64,000 nt of DNA from Bog-532 sp963720945 (GCA_963720945.1 CAVRHH010000017.1:18662-82661), one strand, 5' to 3'. Numbered from the stretch's first letter, positions 1 to 8,752 are shown. Notes: generated from the letters alone by a model not told the origin. A program made the numbers and translations.

Positions 1-39
1 CGCCCGGACGCCCTGGCGTCCCGGGTCGAGATCCGCTGA
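1..39 (+). CDS. 3' end of an upstream gene (partial)
   Basis: The first 39 bases read in frame as RPDALASRVEIR followed by TGA at 37-39, with high-GC codons, and are followed at once by a strong GC hairpin. This fits the tail of a gene that begins outside the window. Too short to assign a function. Confidence 0.4.
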   Translation, partial: RPDALASRVEIR

Positions 40-45
40 GGCCGT

Positions 46-100
46 CCCGCCCGGCCCTCCCGTCCCACCCGGCCCCTCCGCCCCGGGTGGGCCGGGCGGG
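46..100. terminator. nested GC hairpin, probable terminator
   Basis: Perfect 12-bp inverted repeat: 46-57 (CCCGCCCGGCCC) pairs with 89-100. A second inverted repeat (CCCACCC at 64-70, GGGTGGG at 85-91) lies inside the loop. It sits 7 bp after a stop codon and before the next gene. There is no T-run, as is usual for actinomycete terminators. Confidence 0.6.
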
Positions 101-114
101 GCACTCGGCCTGAA

Positions 115-972
115 GTGCCACAATTGTCATCCGTGGCGGGTTCTTCGGTGGCCGCGGGCCGGCTCATGCTCTGGTCGGCGGAGCGTGGCGGGTGGGTGGC
201 CTGCCCGCCGGATGAGATCACCTGGCTGGACCGCGCCGTGCTCAGCGGCAATGAGGACGTCACGCTGCACCGGGCGCCACGCTGCGCGGGCCTGCGCTGC
301 GTGCATCACCGGTGGGAGCTGTTCAGCCGGGACACCACCTACCGGGTGTACCTGGCGCCCGACACCAACGGGGCGGCGCCGGACGCGGCGGCGGTGCAGC
401 GGGCCGCGCGGCATGTCCTGCCGGTCGCCCCGGCCCGTTACGAGGCGCTGCCGGTGGTCCTGGACGAGGGCGCGTGGCTGGTCAGCGTGGCCAGCTGGGT
501 CCTGCGGCTGCGGCTGGACGCGGCGGCGCCCCCGGCGGCCGCCACCCCGGCCGGCCCGCCCACCCAGGACGGGAAGGTCCGGCCCCGCGCGCCCGGCGAC
601 CCGGGTGACGAAGCGGTCAGCCGGGTCCGCGGCTATTTCGAGCGGAACGCCACCGCGCGGATGACGATGGCGTTCTACTACCGGGAATTCATTCTGGGCC
701 TGGCCGCCCCGCAGACGCCGCCGATGATGGAGGTGGTCGTCGCGCTGGACCTGAGCGGCGAGGGCGCGGTGTCCGACTACAAGAAGCTGCTCCAGGGCCT
801 GATCTGGAAGGAACGGGGGCACGCGCGCAATCTTCCGGCCTTTCTGCTGGCCAACGGGCTGCTGACCCCGGCCGACCTCGATGAGGCCAGGCGGGTGGTG
901 GCGGACAACGAACGGCGCGGCGTGTCCGAGATGGCGCGGCGCCGGCTTAAGTACCGGCCCAAAGACACCTGA
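115..972 (+). CDS. hypothetical protein
   Basis: A 285-residue soluble protein that I do not recognise. The N-terminal half (about residues 18-130) is a mixed alpha/beta-looking segment with Trp/His/Cys-rich stretches ('CVHHRWELF'). A Pro/Ala-rich linker at about 135-165 leads to a charged, helical C-terminal domain (about 170-285) with 'YYREFILGL' and 'KKLLQGLIWKERGH'. GTG at 115 has no clear ribosome site; ATG at 166 is an alternative start. It ends 10 bp before the convergent kinase-like gene. Codon use fits a real gene, but no catalytic motif is visible. Confidence 0.6.
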   Translation: MPQLSSVAGSSVAAGRLMLWSAERGGWVACPPDEITWLDRAVLSGNEDVTLHRAPRCAGLRCVHHRWELFSRDTTYRVYLAPDTNGAAPDAAAVQRAARHVLPVAPARYEALPVVLDEGAWLVSVASWVLRLRLDAAAPPAAATPAGPPTQDGKVRPRAPGDPGDEAVSRVRGYFERNATARMTMAFYYREFILGLAAPQTPPMMEVVVALDLSGEGAVSDYKKLLQGLIWKERGHARNLPAFLLANGLLTPADLDEARRVVADNERRGVSEMARRRLKYRPKDT

Positions 973-982
973 CCTGGCATCG

Positions 983-1774
983 CTAGCCGCCGGACCCGAC
1001 GGCGGCGTGCCAGGTGAACCGGGTGCCGTCGGCCACGAAGTCGACGTCCACCGGGATCCCGGCCTGCCGGGCCCGGGCCCGGAGGCCGTCGAACCGCGCG
1101 GCCGGGTCGCCCTCATGGGGGCCCAGCGGGGCGGCCTCGATCACGATGTCGTGCGTGTTGTCGCCGGCCGTGATGTCGATGCGCGTCGGCGTGGCGTACT
1201 CGCCGATCAGCGCCAGCGCCTGCCGCAAGGTCTCCAGCAGCCAGGCGCTGGTCGCGGCGTCCAGTGTGCCGTCGGGCGGCCCGATGAAGCTGATGTCCGC
1301 CGCCGTGACCAGCCGGCTGCTCAGCTCGATGATCTTCTCCCGCAGTTCGTGGCCGTCGCCGCGCTGCTCGTGGCCGAAGACCGCGCCCCTGACCTCGCGG
1401 ATCACATGGTCGAGCTCTTCGGTGGCCGCCTCGATCAGGTGCCGGATCTCCGGGTCGGCGGTCATTCTCGCGGCGCCCTGCAACGTCAGCCCGGCCCGGA
1501 AGACCCGCTGTATCACCTTGTCCTGGAGCTGGGCGACGATGCGCTCCCGCTCGATGACCGTAATCTCGCGACGGCGCCCTTCGGCCGCGGCCGCCTTGTC
1601 CTGCTCAACTGTGTCTGCTTGCACTCTGTCTGCTTGCACTGGGTCTGCTTGCACTCTGTCTGCTTGCATTCTGTCCACTGGCACCCTGTCCGACGGCCGG
1701 CTGTGCTCGGGCTGCTGGGGAGCGGGTTCACTCATGCGCCGGCCGACCCGGTACTTCTCGTCTTCGCCGCCCAT
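983..1774 (-). CDS. degenerate DevS-like sensor histidine kinase fragment (no phosphoacceptor His)
   Basis: A 263-residue protein starting at ATG 1774, chosen because GGAGGA lies 6 bases upstream; open frame further upstream is not needed. Residues about 20-60 are a repetitive linker (VQAD repeats). Residues about 70-140 align by eye with the HisKA_3 dimerisation helix of DevS/NarX-type kinases: 'ERERIVAQLQDKVIQRVFRA' corresponds to the usual 'LHDxVIQRLFA', with the phosphoacceptor His replaced by Gln. The C-terminal 110 residues ('RIDITAGDNTHDIVIEAAP') resemble a worn ATP-binding HATPase fold without clear N or G boxes. No GAF sensor domain or partner response regulator is adjacent. Likely a signalling protein that cannot autophosphorylate, possibly a dimerisation partner. 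Function is inferred. Confidence 0.6.
   Translation of the reverse strand: MGGEDEKYRVGRRMSEPAPQQPEHSRPSDRVPVDRMQADRVQADPVQADRVQADTVEQDKAAAAEGRRREITVIERERIVAQLQDKVIQRVFRAGLTLQGAARMTADPEIRHLIEAATEELDHVIREVRGAVFGHEQRGDGHELREKIIELSSRLVTAADISFIGPPDGTLDAATSAWLLETLRQALALIGEYATPTRIDITAGDNTHDIVIEAAPLGPHEGDPAARFDGLRARARQAGIPVDVDFVADGTRFTWHAAVGSGG
1613..1687. repeat. 15-bp tandem repeat, 5 units, inside the kinase-like gene
   Basis: Five 15-bp units (gtctgcttgcactct and variants) run head to tail and encode the repeated V-Q-A-D-(R/P) stretch of the linker. Because 15 is a multiple of three, copy-number change would keep the reading frame. Confidence 0.9.
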
Positions 1775-1998
1775 TATCCGTCCTCCAATGGCAGCAGCAA
1801 ACGCGCGGCTAGGCTGAACGCCCGCCCCTTTCTGCTTGATCTTGGGCTGAGGGTTTCTCCATAGCCATACAAGCGCCGTATCACTGTCAATGTCCAGGCT
1901 GTACGGGTGTGGATCTTTAGCCGGGCGTGCTGGCCGCCGCGGCTGGGCTGAGGACGGTGAGTGAGTCGCGGGTCCGCGCGGCCGGGTACTGGCTGGCC

Positions 1999-2699
1999 TC
2001 AGGCGGATGGAGGGCGGACGCCGCGGACGATCCCGGCCTCCGCCACGACGGGCTCGAAGACCACGTCCGTGAACCCCACGTCCCGGAGGGCAGCCTGCCA
2101 GAACTCCGGCGTGGCCGGGTGCTCCTGGCCCACGCCGAGGCCGTAACGGGCCAGGTTCTTCGCGATCCGCCACCATCCGCCGGGCCCCTTGGCGGCCAGC
2201 GCGACCACCTTCTGGTGCAGGATCTGCCGGTCCCGCTGGCTGCCGCCCCGGCCGAACATCATGTCCGCGATGACGAGCCGGCCCCCGGGCGCAGCCACGG
2301 CAGGGACCGGGCGACCAGGGCCCGCTTGTCCGCGTCCACCAGGTGGTGCAGCGCGTAGCTGGAGACGATGAGATCGGTGCTGGCCGGGGCCAGATCGAAC
2401 CCGCACAGGTTGGCCACCTCGGTGGACACGTTGGCCAGGCTGGCCTCGGCGGCGTGCTCGGCCAGCGATCTGGCCATGGCCGCCGAGATGTCCACCGCCA
2501 GCACCGAGGACACCTTCGGGGCGAGGGCGGTCGTTACGAACCCGGTTCCGGCCCCCAGATCGACGCACACGTCGGACGGCTGCGGCGTGGCCATGTCGAG
2601 CAGCCCGGCCAGCACCTTCTCAAAGGCGGCGGCCGAAGTGACATGAGAATGCCATTGCTCGACACGCTTATCCCACTGCCGTTCCAGCGGAACGTTCAC
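1999..2699 (-). pseudogene. class I SAM-dependent methyltransferase, frameshifted
   Basis: The first 146 codons start at GTG 2699 with GGAGG upstream and carry the SAM-binding motif I 'VDLGAGTGFV', then 'VLAVDISAAM' and the acidic post-I/II segments of Methyltransf_11/25 proteins. At the G-run 2282-2286 the frame is lost: 'LPWLRPG' should continue 'GRLVIADMMFG', which is found one frame over and runs to the stop at 1999 ('FWQAALRDVGFTDVVFEPV'). One extra G would restore about 233 codons. Either a real loss or a homopolymer sequencing error. The substrate cannot be predicted. It is a single gene facing away from the M20 pseudogene's end. Confidence 0.8.
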
Positions 2700-2812
2700 T
2701 TCTAAGCCTCCAGGCAGGTCTCATTCAGTGTATTACCGGGGAAACAGTATTGCCCCGCGGTGAAGGCAACATGAAGCGCCGGTTTATGAAGCGAACATTA
2801 AGCTCACAACGG

Positions 2813-4277
2813 TTATCCGAACACGTGCACGACCAGACCGGGTAATGCGGCCCGCTTCCGGGAATTCCGCGCGTGCGCGTCCAGCAGGTACGCGACGGCC
2901 TCGGTAATCTGCCCGGCGAACGGGATGTTCAACCATTCGTCGGGGACGTGCGCGTTCGAGTCCGCGCCCAGCGCGCCGGTGATCACGATCTGGGCCTCCG
3001 GGTAGCGCCGGCCGAGCAGTGCCATGAACGGTATCGACCCGCCGATGCCCAGGCTGCGGTGCGGCGTGCCGAACACCCGGCGGTCGGCCTCGTCCAGCGC
3101 GGCGGACAGCCACGGTGCCGGGCCGGCGCGTTCCAGCCGTCCTCCGCGGCCATGTCGCTCAGCTCGACCGTCGCCCCGTAGGGCACGTCCGTGGTCAGCG
3201 TCCTCGTCACCGCGTCCGCGGCGGCCTCCGCGCTGGCCGTGGGCGGGATACGGAAGCTGAGCGCCAGCGACGTCCACGCCCGCAGCACGTTCCCGGCCTC
3301 GGCCGGCTCGGGCAGCCCGGCTGCCCCGATCACCGACAGGGTTGGCCGCCAGGTGTTGTTGAGGATGAGCTCGGTGTCGTCGCCGGCGGCGGCGCGCATG
3401 CCGGTCACCAGCGGGTAGAGGCGCCGGGGGCCGCCGGGATCGAGCGCGGCGACTGCTTGCGCCTCGGCCCGGCGGACGTCCGGGATCGCCACGTTCATCT
3501 CCGGGATCCTGATCTCCCCGGTCGCGGAGTCTTCCAGCCGGTCCAGCAGCTGGCGCAGGATGCGGAACGAGCTCGGCACGATGCCGCTGGCCAGGCCGGA
3601 GTGCTGGGCCGTATCCAGCACGCGGACCGTGAGGGTGACCTTGACCATGCCGCGCAGGCTGCTGGTCAGCCACATCCGCTGGTAGTCGCCGCCCCCGCCG
3701 TCGAGGCACACCACGAATGTCACCTCGCCCACAGGCCGGCCAGGTGGTCCATGTAGGCGGGCAGGTCCGGGCTGCCGGATTCCTCCCCCGTCTCCAGCAG
3801 CAGGACCGCGCGGGCGTGCTCCCCGCCCGCGGCGCGCACAGCCTCCAGCGCGGCCGTCGCCGCGTAGCCCGCGTACCCGTCGTCGGCGGACCCGCGGCCG
3901 TACAGCCGGCCGTCACGGAAGACCGGCGTCCACGGGCCGAGCCCGTCCGCCCAGCCGCCGACGGGGGGCTGCTTGTCCAGATGCCCGTACAGCAGCACGG
4001 TGCCCTGGCCCGCCGCCCCAGCGGTCGCGGGGACGTCCACCAGCAGCAGCGGTGACCGGCCCGGCAGCTGCACCACCTCCGTCCGGGCCCCGGGCAGGCC
4101 GCGTGCGCTGATCCACTCCCTGACGTGCTCGACCGCGGCGCTCAGCTGGCCGCTGGCCTGCCAGGACGCGTCGAAGGCGGGCGACAGGGCCGGGATCTCC
4201 ACGAATCGGGCCAGGCTGGGCAGGACATGGCCGGTCCAGCAGGCCCCGGCTGCGGTGTGTACTTTTTCCTGTTCCAC
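2813..4277 (-). pseudogene. M20-family dipeptidase/deacylase, two frameshifts
   Basis: The three reading-frame pieces together give a nearly full M20 zinc peptidase (about 480 residues, the usual length). Piece 1 (4277-3720) has the metal motifs 'LLYGHLDKQPP' (His, Asp), 'GRGSADDGYAG' (bridging Asp) and 'LLLETGEESGS' (catalytic Glu-Glu). Piece 2 (about 3732-3115) carries the dimerisation/lid domain 'VTLTVRVLDTAQHSGLASG'. Piece 3 (about 3115-2813) ends with 'GGSIPFMALL' and 'NAHVPDEWLNI', the last metal His region. Frame is lost near 3730 (one base missing after 'HLAGL') and near 3115. All catalytic residues survive, so decay is recent or the indels are sequencing errors. The start lies inside the first unit of the 59-bp repeat. 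Confidence 0.85.
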
Positions 4278-4512
4278 AGCCCCATCTTGCCGTGTGCTGT
4301 GGTCAGGGACGGCGATCGGTGCCCATCCTGTCCCGCAGCCCCATCTTGCCGTGTGCTGTGGTCAGGGACGGCGGTCGGTGCCCATCCTGTCCCGCAGCCC
4401 CATCTTGCCGTGTGCTGTGGTCAGGGACGGCGGTCGGTGCCCATCCTGTCCCGCAGCCCCATCTTGCCGTGTGCTGTGGTCAGGGACGGCGGTCGGTGCC
4501 CATCCTGTCCCG
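4277..4512. repeat. 59-bp minisatellite, 4 tandem copies
   Basis: Four head-to-tail copies with exact 59-bp period (CAG landmarks at 4277, 4336, 4395, 4454, 4513). Copies are identical except one base in the first (cgatcgg versus cggtcgg). The array fills the gap between the STAND-like gene and the M20 gene, and its last unit contains the final codons and stop of the STAND-like gene (stop at 4480-4482), so it looks like successive duplication of that gene's 3' end. The unit is not a multiple of three. Confidence 0.95.
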
Positions 4513-6525
4513 CAGCCGGGCCCAGCCCACCCTGAGGAGGCGCAGGACCCACGGCCGGGTCAGCGGGAGGACAATGTCCTCCTTGATGTCCCGGCGCGCG
4601 GGGTCCCGGCGGTTCACGGCCGCCCAGGCCCGGGCCAGGCCGATCATGACGCCCGCCGCCGTCATCCTGGTCAGCCCGCCGCCGGGTGCCCCCGCGGACG
4701 GCATGGCGGCCGCGACGAACATCCCGGTGAGGCGGCCCCGCCACGCGGGATGGCGGGCCGCCGCGTCCAGCCACGTCTCGATGACGTCCTGGACCGGGTA
4801 CCCCGGCGTGCCGGCCGCGGCCTCGGCGTCCAGCACCGACCGCCATCCGGGCACGCACTCCGCTGGATCGGCCGGCTCGTCACCGGCCAGCATCAGGGGC
4901 AGGCCGGATCCGGTGACCGGTGCCGCGAGTTCCAGGAACAGCGCCGTGCCGGCCCGCCGCCGCCGCTGCCGTGTCCCCGGCGCCAGGTTTTCCAGGCTGC
5001 CCGGCGCGCACCAGGCCAGCGCCGCCCGCCGCACCTCCGCGTGGTGTCCCGACGCGGCCAGGGACACGGCGGTTTTCACGACCTCCCCCATGACCTGGCG
5101 GTTGCCGTTGGCCGCCAGGTGCTTGAGCCGGGTCAGCGCGATCAGCGGGAGGGCCTGGCCCAGCGGTTCGCACACCTGCGCGATCGTCAGCTTCAGGGTC
5201 TGCGCCGTGCCGGGCGAGCGCGACCAGTCATACAGCGCCCGGCGTACCCGGCCGCCGGCCCGGGGGTGCAGGCAGGTCCGGGACAAGGCGATGAACGCCA
5301 GGTCGGCATCATCGGCCTTCCCCCACCGTCCGGCGGCGTCGATGATCTGCCCGGCCGCGCCGTGCTCGGCGGCCAGATCGGCGAAGAGCCCGGCCAGCGA
5401 TTTCCCGGTTCTGCGGTCGATGGCCGGGTCGCCGGGAAGTGCCGCCAGCCAGCCGAGCAGCTCGCCGCGCGCCAGCGGGTAGTCCGCGAGGGCGTGCCGC
5501 AGGGCCGAGTGGGCGTAGCCGGGCCGGTGGAAGACCACCCCGTTCTCCCCGGCGGCCGCCCCGACCAGCGCGCGCAGCCCGGCCGCCGGGTACCAGGCCA
5601 GCCCGGCGCCGCTGACGGTGATCGCCAGCCGCTCGGCGAGGGCCGCCGCGGCGGCGTAGACGGGTGTCTCGTCCGCTACGGGGGCCAGCGCCGCCGCCGC
5701 GATCAGCAGCGTGCGCTCGTGCGGCTCGGTGTGCTCGCCGAACCAGCGGGCCAGTTCGTCATGCCACCGCCGGTAGGCCCGGGCCACCTCCGCCTGGAGC
5801 GCGTACGGGTCACCGCCCCGTGGCTCGGCCTCGGCCACCAGCCGGGCCAGCCGCCGGGCGTCCCCGGGGAGCGCGTGCTCCAGCAGCCGGGGTGCCTCGT
5901 CCCAGTGCGGCCAGCCGGGGAGGGCCGCGACCCGCTGCCGGTACACCTGGACCGGATGTGGCGGTTCCACGACCATCCACCGCATGGTGCTGCTCAGCGC
6001 CTGCGTCTCCCGGCCGCTTCCCACGACGGCCAGGTAGCCGCCGGCGGCCCGCACCGCTTCCACGCACCGCGCCAGCCTGGCCAGCCCGTCACCGGCCCGG
6101 ATCAGGTACCCGCAGTCACCGCTGGTGAGGATGTCGTCCGCGTCCTCGTCTTCCAGGGAGAACCGGCGGATGCGGATGCCCGGGCTGAGCTGGCGGATGG
6201 CCGCGATCGCGGTGATCTCCCGGCCGCACCCGTCCGGGCCCGCCAGCGCCACCGCGCGGTCCTCCGCGAGCGTCTTGACCACCAGGTCGTGGTTGCGGGC
6301 GGGGACGTAGGCGGCGACCCGCTGGTCGATTTCCCGCACGCCGAGGTACATGGCGGGCCGGCTGCGCACGTAGCTGGTCATCTGCAGCACCAGGTCGTGG
6401 CCGACCGTGTGCCCGATCGCGTTCTGCGTGCCGGCGCCGTCGATGTCGACCGGGCCGAACTGTTCCGCTGGCACGATCACGGCCGCCGCGTCGACGGCAA
6501 AAAGCGTACGGAACGCCGGGACCAT
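4480..6525 (-). CDS. STAND-like ATPase-related protein paired with a Crp regulator
   Basis: A 681-residue protein, start ATG 6525 preceded by AAAGGAGA at good spacing; an upstream in-frame ATG at 6555 is less likely. An N-terminal domain (about 1-75) is followed by an AAA/STAND-like region: 'ALAGPDGCGREITAIAAI' sits where a Walker A would be, but Lys-Ser/Thr is replaced by Arg-Glu, and 'DADDILTSGDCGYLI' resembles a Walker B/sensor region. Residues about 220-640 are alpha-helical and Ala/Leu-rich, like HEAT/TPR solenoids. It lies 72 bp downstream of a Crp/Fnr gene on the same strand, so probably an operon. Possibly a regulator or nucleotide-sensing scaffold unable to hydrolyse ATP. Family assignment is tentative. 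Confidence 0.6.
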   Translation of the reverse strand: MVPAFRTLFAVDAAAVIVPAEQFGPVDIDGAGTQNAIGHTVGHDLVLQMTSYVRSRPAMYLGVREIDQRVAAYVPARNHDLVVKTLAEDRAVALAGPDGCGREITAIAAIRQLSPGIRIRRFSLEDEDADDILTSGDCGYLIRAGDGLARLARCVEAVRAAGGYLAVVGSGRETQALSSTMRWMVVEPPHPVQVYRQRVAALPGWPHWDEAPRLLEHALPGDARRLARLVAEAEPRGGDPYALQAEVARAYRRWHDELARWFGEHTEPHERTLLIAAAALAPVADETPVYAAAAALAERLAITVSGAGLAWYPAAGLRALVGAAAGENGVVFHRPGYAHSALRHALADYPLARGELLGWLAALPGDPAIDRRTGKSLAGLFADLAAEHGAAGQIIDAAGRWGKADDADLAFIALSRTCLHPRAGGRVRRALYDWSRSPGTAQTLKLTIAQVCEPLGQALPLIALTRLKHLAANGNRQVMGEVVKTAVSLAASGHHAEVRRAALAWCAPGSLENLAPGTRQRRRRAGTALFLELAAPVTGSGLPLMLAGDEPADPAECVPGWRSVLDAEAAAGTPGYPVQDVIETWLDAAARHPAWRGRLTGMFVAAAMPSAGAPGGGLTRMTAAGVMIGLARAWAAVNRRDPARRDIKEDIVLPLTRPWVLRLLRVGWARLRDRMGTDRRP

Positions 6526-6597
6526 TACGTCTCCTTTCGATGTCTCCTTTCTCATCGTGTGCGATGTTCCGGGTGCCTACTGTCCGGAATCAGACGG

Positions 6598-7224
6598 TTA
6601 GAGTCCTGCTATGTCCCGCAGGGCGGGCATGTCGGTGATGGTGATCCGGCGACGGCCGGTTTCGATGACGCCCCGCTCGCGGAGGTGGCGCAGTTCGGCC
6701 GCGACCATGGCGCGGGACAGCCCCGCCGCCTGGCCGACTTCGGTCTGGTTGAGGCCGACATCGGCCGGCGTCCAGGAGCCGGCCGCCACCAGGTGGACGA
6801 GCGTGCGGGCCAGCCGCGGGCCGGCCGGGAGCTGGGCGAGTTCCGCGCGCCATTGCTCGCCCTCCCTGATCCGGGTCATCGCGTGGCTCAGCAGGTCGGC
6901 TTCCAGCCGGTACGTTTCGACCAGGCGGAGGAACCGGCTGGCCTCGATGCGCCGCGTCTCGCACGGGTCGATGGCGATGACGGTGGCCGAGCGTTCGGCG
7001 TGGCTGAGCACCGCCATGTCGCCGAGGATCTCACGCGGCCCGCGTATCGCCAGGACCAGGGTGTTGCCGTCCGCGGAGGTCAGGACGATCTTGACCCGCC
7101 CGGTGACCAGGACGAGAACGTGCGTGGCGGCCTCGCCCTGCCGCAGCAGCGGGGCGCCTGGCTTGAAGGTGCGGACACCGCCGGCGTTCAGGAGGTGCTC
7201 CCACACCTGAGCCGATATAGCCAT
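6598..7224 (-). CDS. Crp/Fnr-family transcriptional regulator
   Basis: 208 residues, typical for the family. Residues about 15-120 form a cyclic-nucleotide-binding jelly roll ('GVRTFKPGAPLLRQGEAATH', 'ILGDMAVLSHAERSAT'). The usual Glu of the GE motif is Asp here, so ligand specificity may differ. Residues about 160-205 are a winged HTH: 'NQTEVGQAAGLSRAMVAAEL' then 'RERGVIETGRRRITI'. No Cys cluster for Fe-S is seen. It precedes the STAND-like gene, which it probably controls or signals with. Cytoplasmic DNA-binding protein. Confidence 0.9.
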   Translation of the reverse strand: MAISAQVWEHLLNAGGVRTFKPGAPLLRQGEAATHVLVLVTGRVKIVLTSADGNTLVLAIRGPREILGDMAVLSHAERSATVIAIDPCETRRIEASRFLRLVETYRLEADLLSHAMTRIREGEQWRAELAQLPAGPRLARTLVHLVAAGSWTPADVGLNQTEVGQAAGLSRAMVAAELRHLRERGVIETGRRRITITDMPALRDIAGL

Positions 7225-7275
7225 TCACTATGTCTTTCATAGCTGGCCCCGATGTCAACGCCGCCGGCCCGGGGG

Positions 7276-7463
7276 AAACGCCGCTGGCTCCCGGGAAACG
7301 CCGCCAGCCCGGAAACGCCGCCGGCTCCCGGAAACGCCGCTGGCTCGCGGGAAACGCCGCCAGCCCGGAAACGCCGCCGGCTCCCGGAAACGCCGCTGGT
7401 TCAGCGGGAAACGCCGCCGGCCGGGGGAAACGCCGCCAGCTCCCGGAAACGCCGCCGGCTCAG
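7276..7463. repeat. AAACGCCGC minisatellite, 10 copies
   Basis: Ten copies of the core AAACGCCGC separated by variable 8-12 bp GC-rich spacers (for example CGGCTCCCGG) lie between the Crp gene's start and the end of apbE, running into the last codons of apbE. Long frames through it are repeat artefacts. Confidence 0.9.
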
Positions 7464-8233
7464 CGGAAGACGTCGATGCCGTCGGTGCGCGCCTCGGTGC
7501 CGTCCGGCCGGATCAGGTAGCCGGCGTACCCGTCGAGCGCGCCGACCGCCGTCAGCGCGTCGTCGCCGCCGACGGCCACCGCCGTCGCCAGCGCGTCGGC
7601 CATCGCGAGGCTGGGCCCGGTGACGGTGGCCGAGACCGCGCGGTGCCCCGCCCGCCCGGTGGTGGGGTCGAACAGGTGCGGCCCGCGCTCGTACGTGCCC
7701 GAGGTGGCCGCGGCGGCCCGAACCTCGATGATGCCGGCCAGCGCGTCCCGCCGCCACGGGTGCTGGATGCCGATCCGCCACTGCTGACCCGGGCCCGGGC
7801 GGCCGAAGACGGCGAGGTCGCCGCCCCCGTTGACGAGCGCCGCGGCCGCGCCCGCCCGGCGCAGCACGTTCAGCGCCCGCTCCACAGCCCACCCCTTGAC
7901 CAGCCCGGTGGGATCGACCCCGCCCGGTATCGCCCAGGGATCAAACCAGCCGCGGGACCATGCCACGGCCGTCCGGCACAGCTCCAGGACCTCCGCGACT
8001 TCCGGCGGGACCTGGCTCAGCGCGACCTCGCCCCGGCGCAGGCGGCTGACGGGGCTGTCCCGCTTCCAGGTGCTGAACGTCCCGTCCGCCTCGTGCAGCG
8101 TGCCGCAGGCGGCGTCGAGGCTGGCCCGCGCGGCCGCCCCGGTCAGGCCGAGCACGGTGAATGACACCACGGTGCCCATTACGGCGCAGGTATCCGTGAC
8201 CGCCGGCGCCCGGTCCTGGTCAGCTTCTTTCAC
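7460..8233 (-). CDS. apbE: FAD:protein FMN transferase (ApbE)
   Basis: 257 residues. ApbE moves FMN from FAD onto a Thr/Ser of a target protein by a phosphodiester bond. Visible family segments: 'MGTVVSFTVLG' near the N-terminus, 'FSTWKRDSPVSRLRRGE' (nucleotide-binding Ser/Arg loop), 'GVDPTGLVKGWAVERA' (the conserved D-x-GxxKG), 'ALVNGGGDLAVFG', 'HLFDPTTGR' and 'SLAMADALATAVAVGG' (Mg-binding Asp-Ala-Thr-Ala). The GTG start overlaps the stop of the FMN-binding gene (GTGA), so they are translationally coupled and the neighbour is the obvious substrate. No signal peptide is seen, so it may work in the cytoplasm or be anchored through partners. Confidence 0.92.
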   Translation of the reverse strand: MKEADQDRAPAVTDTCAVMGTVVSFTVLGLTGAAARASLDAACGTLHEADGTFSTWKRDSPVSRLRRGEVALSQVPPEVAEVLELCRTAVAWSRGWFDPWAIPGGVDPTGLVKGWAVERALNVLRRAGAAAALVNGGGDLAVFGRPGPGQQWRIGIQHPWRRDALAGIIEVRAAAATSGTYERGPHLFDPTTGRAGHRAVSATVTGPSLAMADALATAVAVGGDDALTAVGALDGYAGYLIRPDGTEARTDGIDVFR

Positions 8234-8727
8234 TGGACGTTGAGCTTGTTCAGCGCCGCGTGCAGCGACTGCAGGTAGGCCTGGCTGGTGAAGGTGGCGC
8301 CGGAGATCCCGTTCACGTTCGCGCTCTGCGCCTGCAGCACTTCGGCGCGGAGCATGGGGATGGCCTGCTCGCTGATCTGCTGCGAGGTCGGTTCCGCGGT
8401 CTGCAGGTTCGGGACGGAGACGTTGGTGATCCGGGTCCCGCTCACGGTCACCTCGACGTTCAGCACCCCGTAGCTGAAGTTCACGCTGGTGCCCTCGGCG
8501 CTGCGGATGGCACTGCCCGCGCCGTTGGGGCCGGCGCTGCCGCCCGTGCCGCGGGCCGGCGCCGTGCGTGCGGGCCCCGCCACCGGCTGGGAGGGGGTGG
8601 CCGCGGGTGAGGCAGCGGCGCCCGTCCCGCCCGGCGTGGTCGCCGAGACCGGCCGGGTGTGGAAGGTGAGGACCCCGGCGAACCCGGCCATGGTCCCGGC
8701 GAGGACCAGCAGCGGCGCCCGCTTCAT
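8230..8727 (-). CDS. secreted/membrane FMN-binding domain protein, likely ApbE substrate
   Basis: 165 residues from ATG 8727 (CAGGAGAG upstream). An N-terminal hydrophobic signal/anchor ('APLLVLAGTMAGFAGVLTFH') precedes a Pro/Ala/Gly-rich linker (about 25-75) and an FMN_bind domain (about 80-165). The 'GISGATFTSQAYLQSL' segment holds the S-G-A-T motif whose Thr is the usual site of covalent FMN attachment by ApbE. It belongs to the three-gene set reductase / FMN-bind / ApbE known in actinomycetes for transmembrane or extracellular electron transfer, but here the reductase is damaged. Confidence 0.88.
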   Translation of the reverse strand: MKRAPLLVLAGTMAGFAGVLTFHTRPVSATTPGGTGAAASPAATPSQPVAGPARTAPARGTGGSAGPNGAGSAIRSAEGTSVNFSYGVLNVEVTVSGTRITNVSVPNLQTAEPTSQQISEQAIPMLRAEVLQAQSANVNGISGATFTSQAYLQSLHAALNKLNVQ

Positions 8728-8752
8728 GTGTGCTCTCCTGTCTGCCGCGCCA

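Noticed and set aside
4277..4512. CRISPR-like array
   Set aside because: Copies are contiguous with no unique spacers and no cas genes are near; a minisatellite.
3973..7242. 1089-codon plus-strand frame
   Set aside because: Antisense to the STAND-like, Crp and M20 genes; Arg/Pro/Gly-rich composition from the GC bias, no motifs.
7230..7520. 96-codon frame through the AAACGCCGC array
   Set aside because: Low-complexity repeat translation with no ribosome site; overlaps the apbE end.
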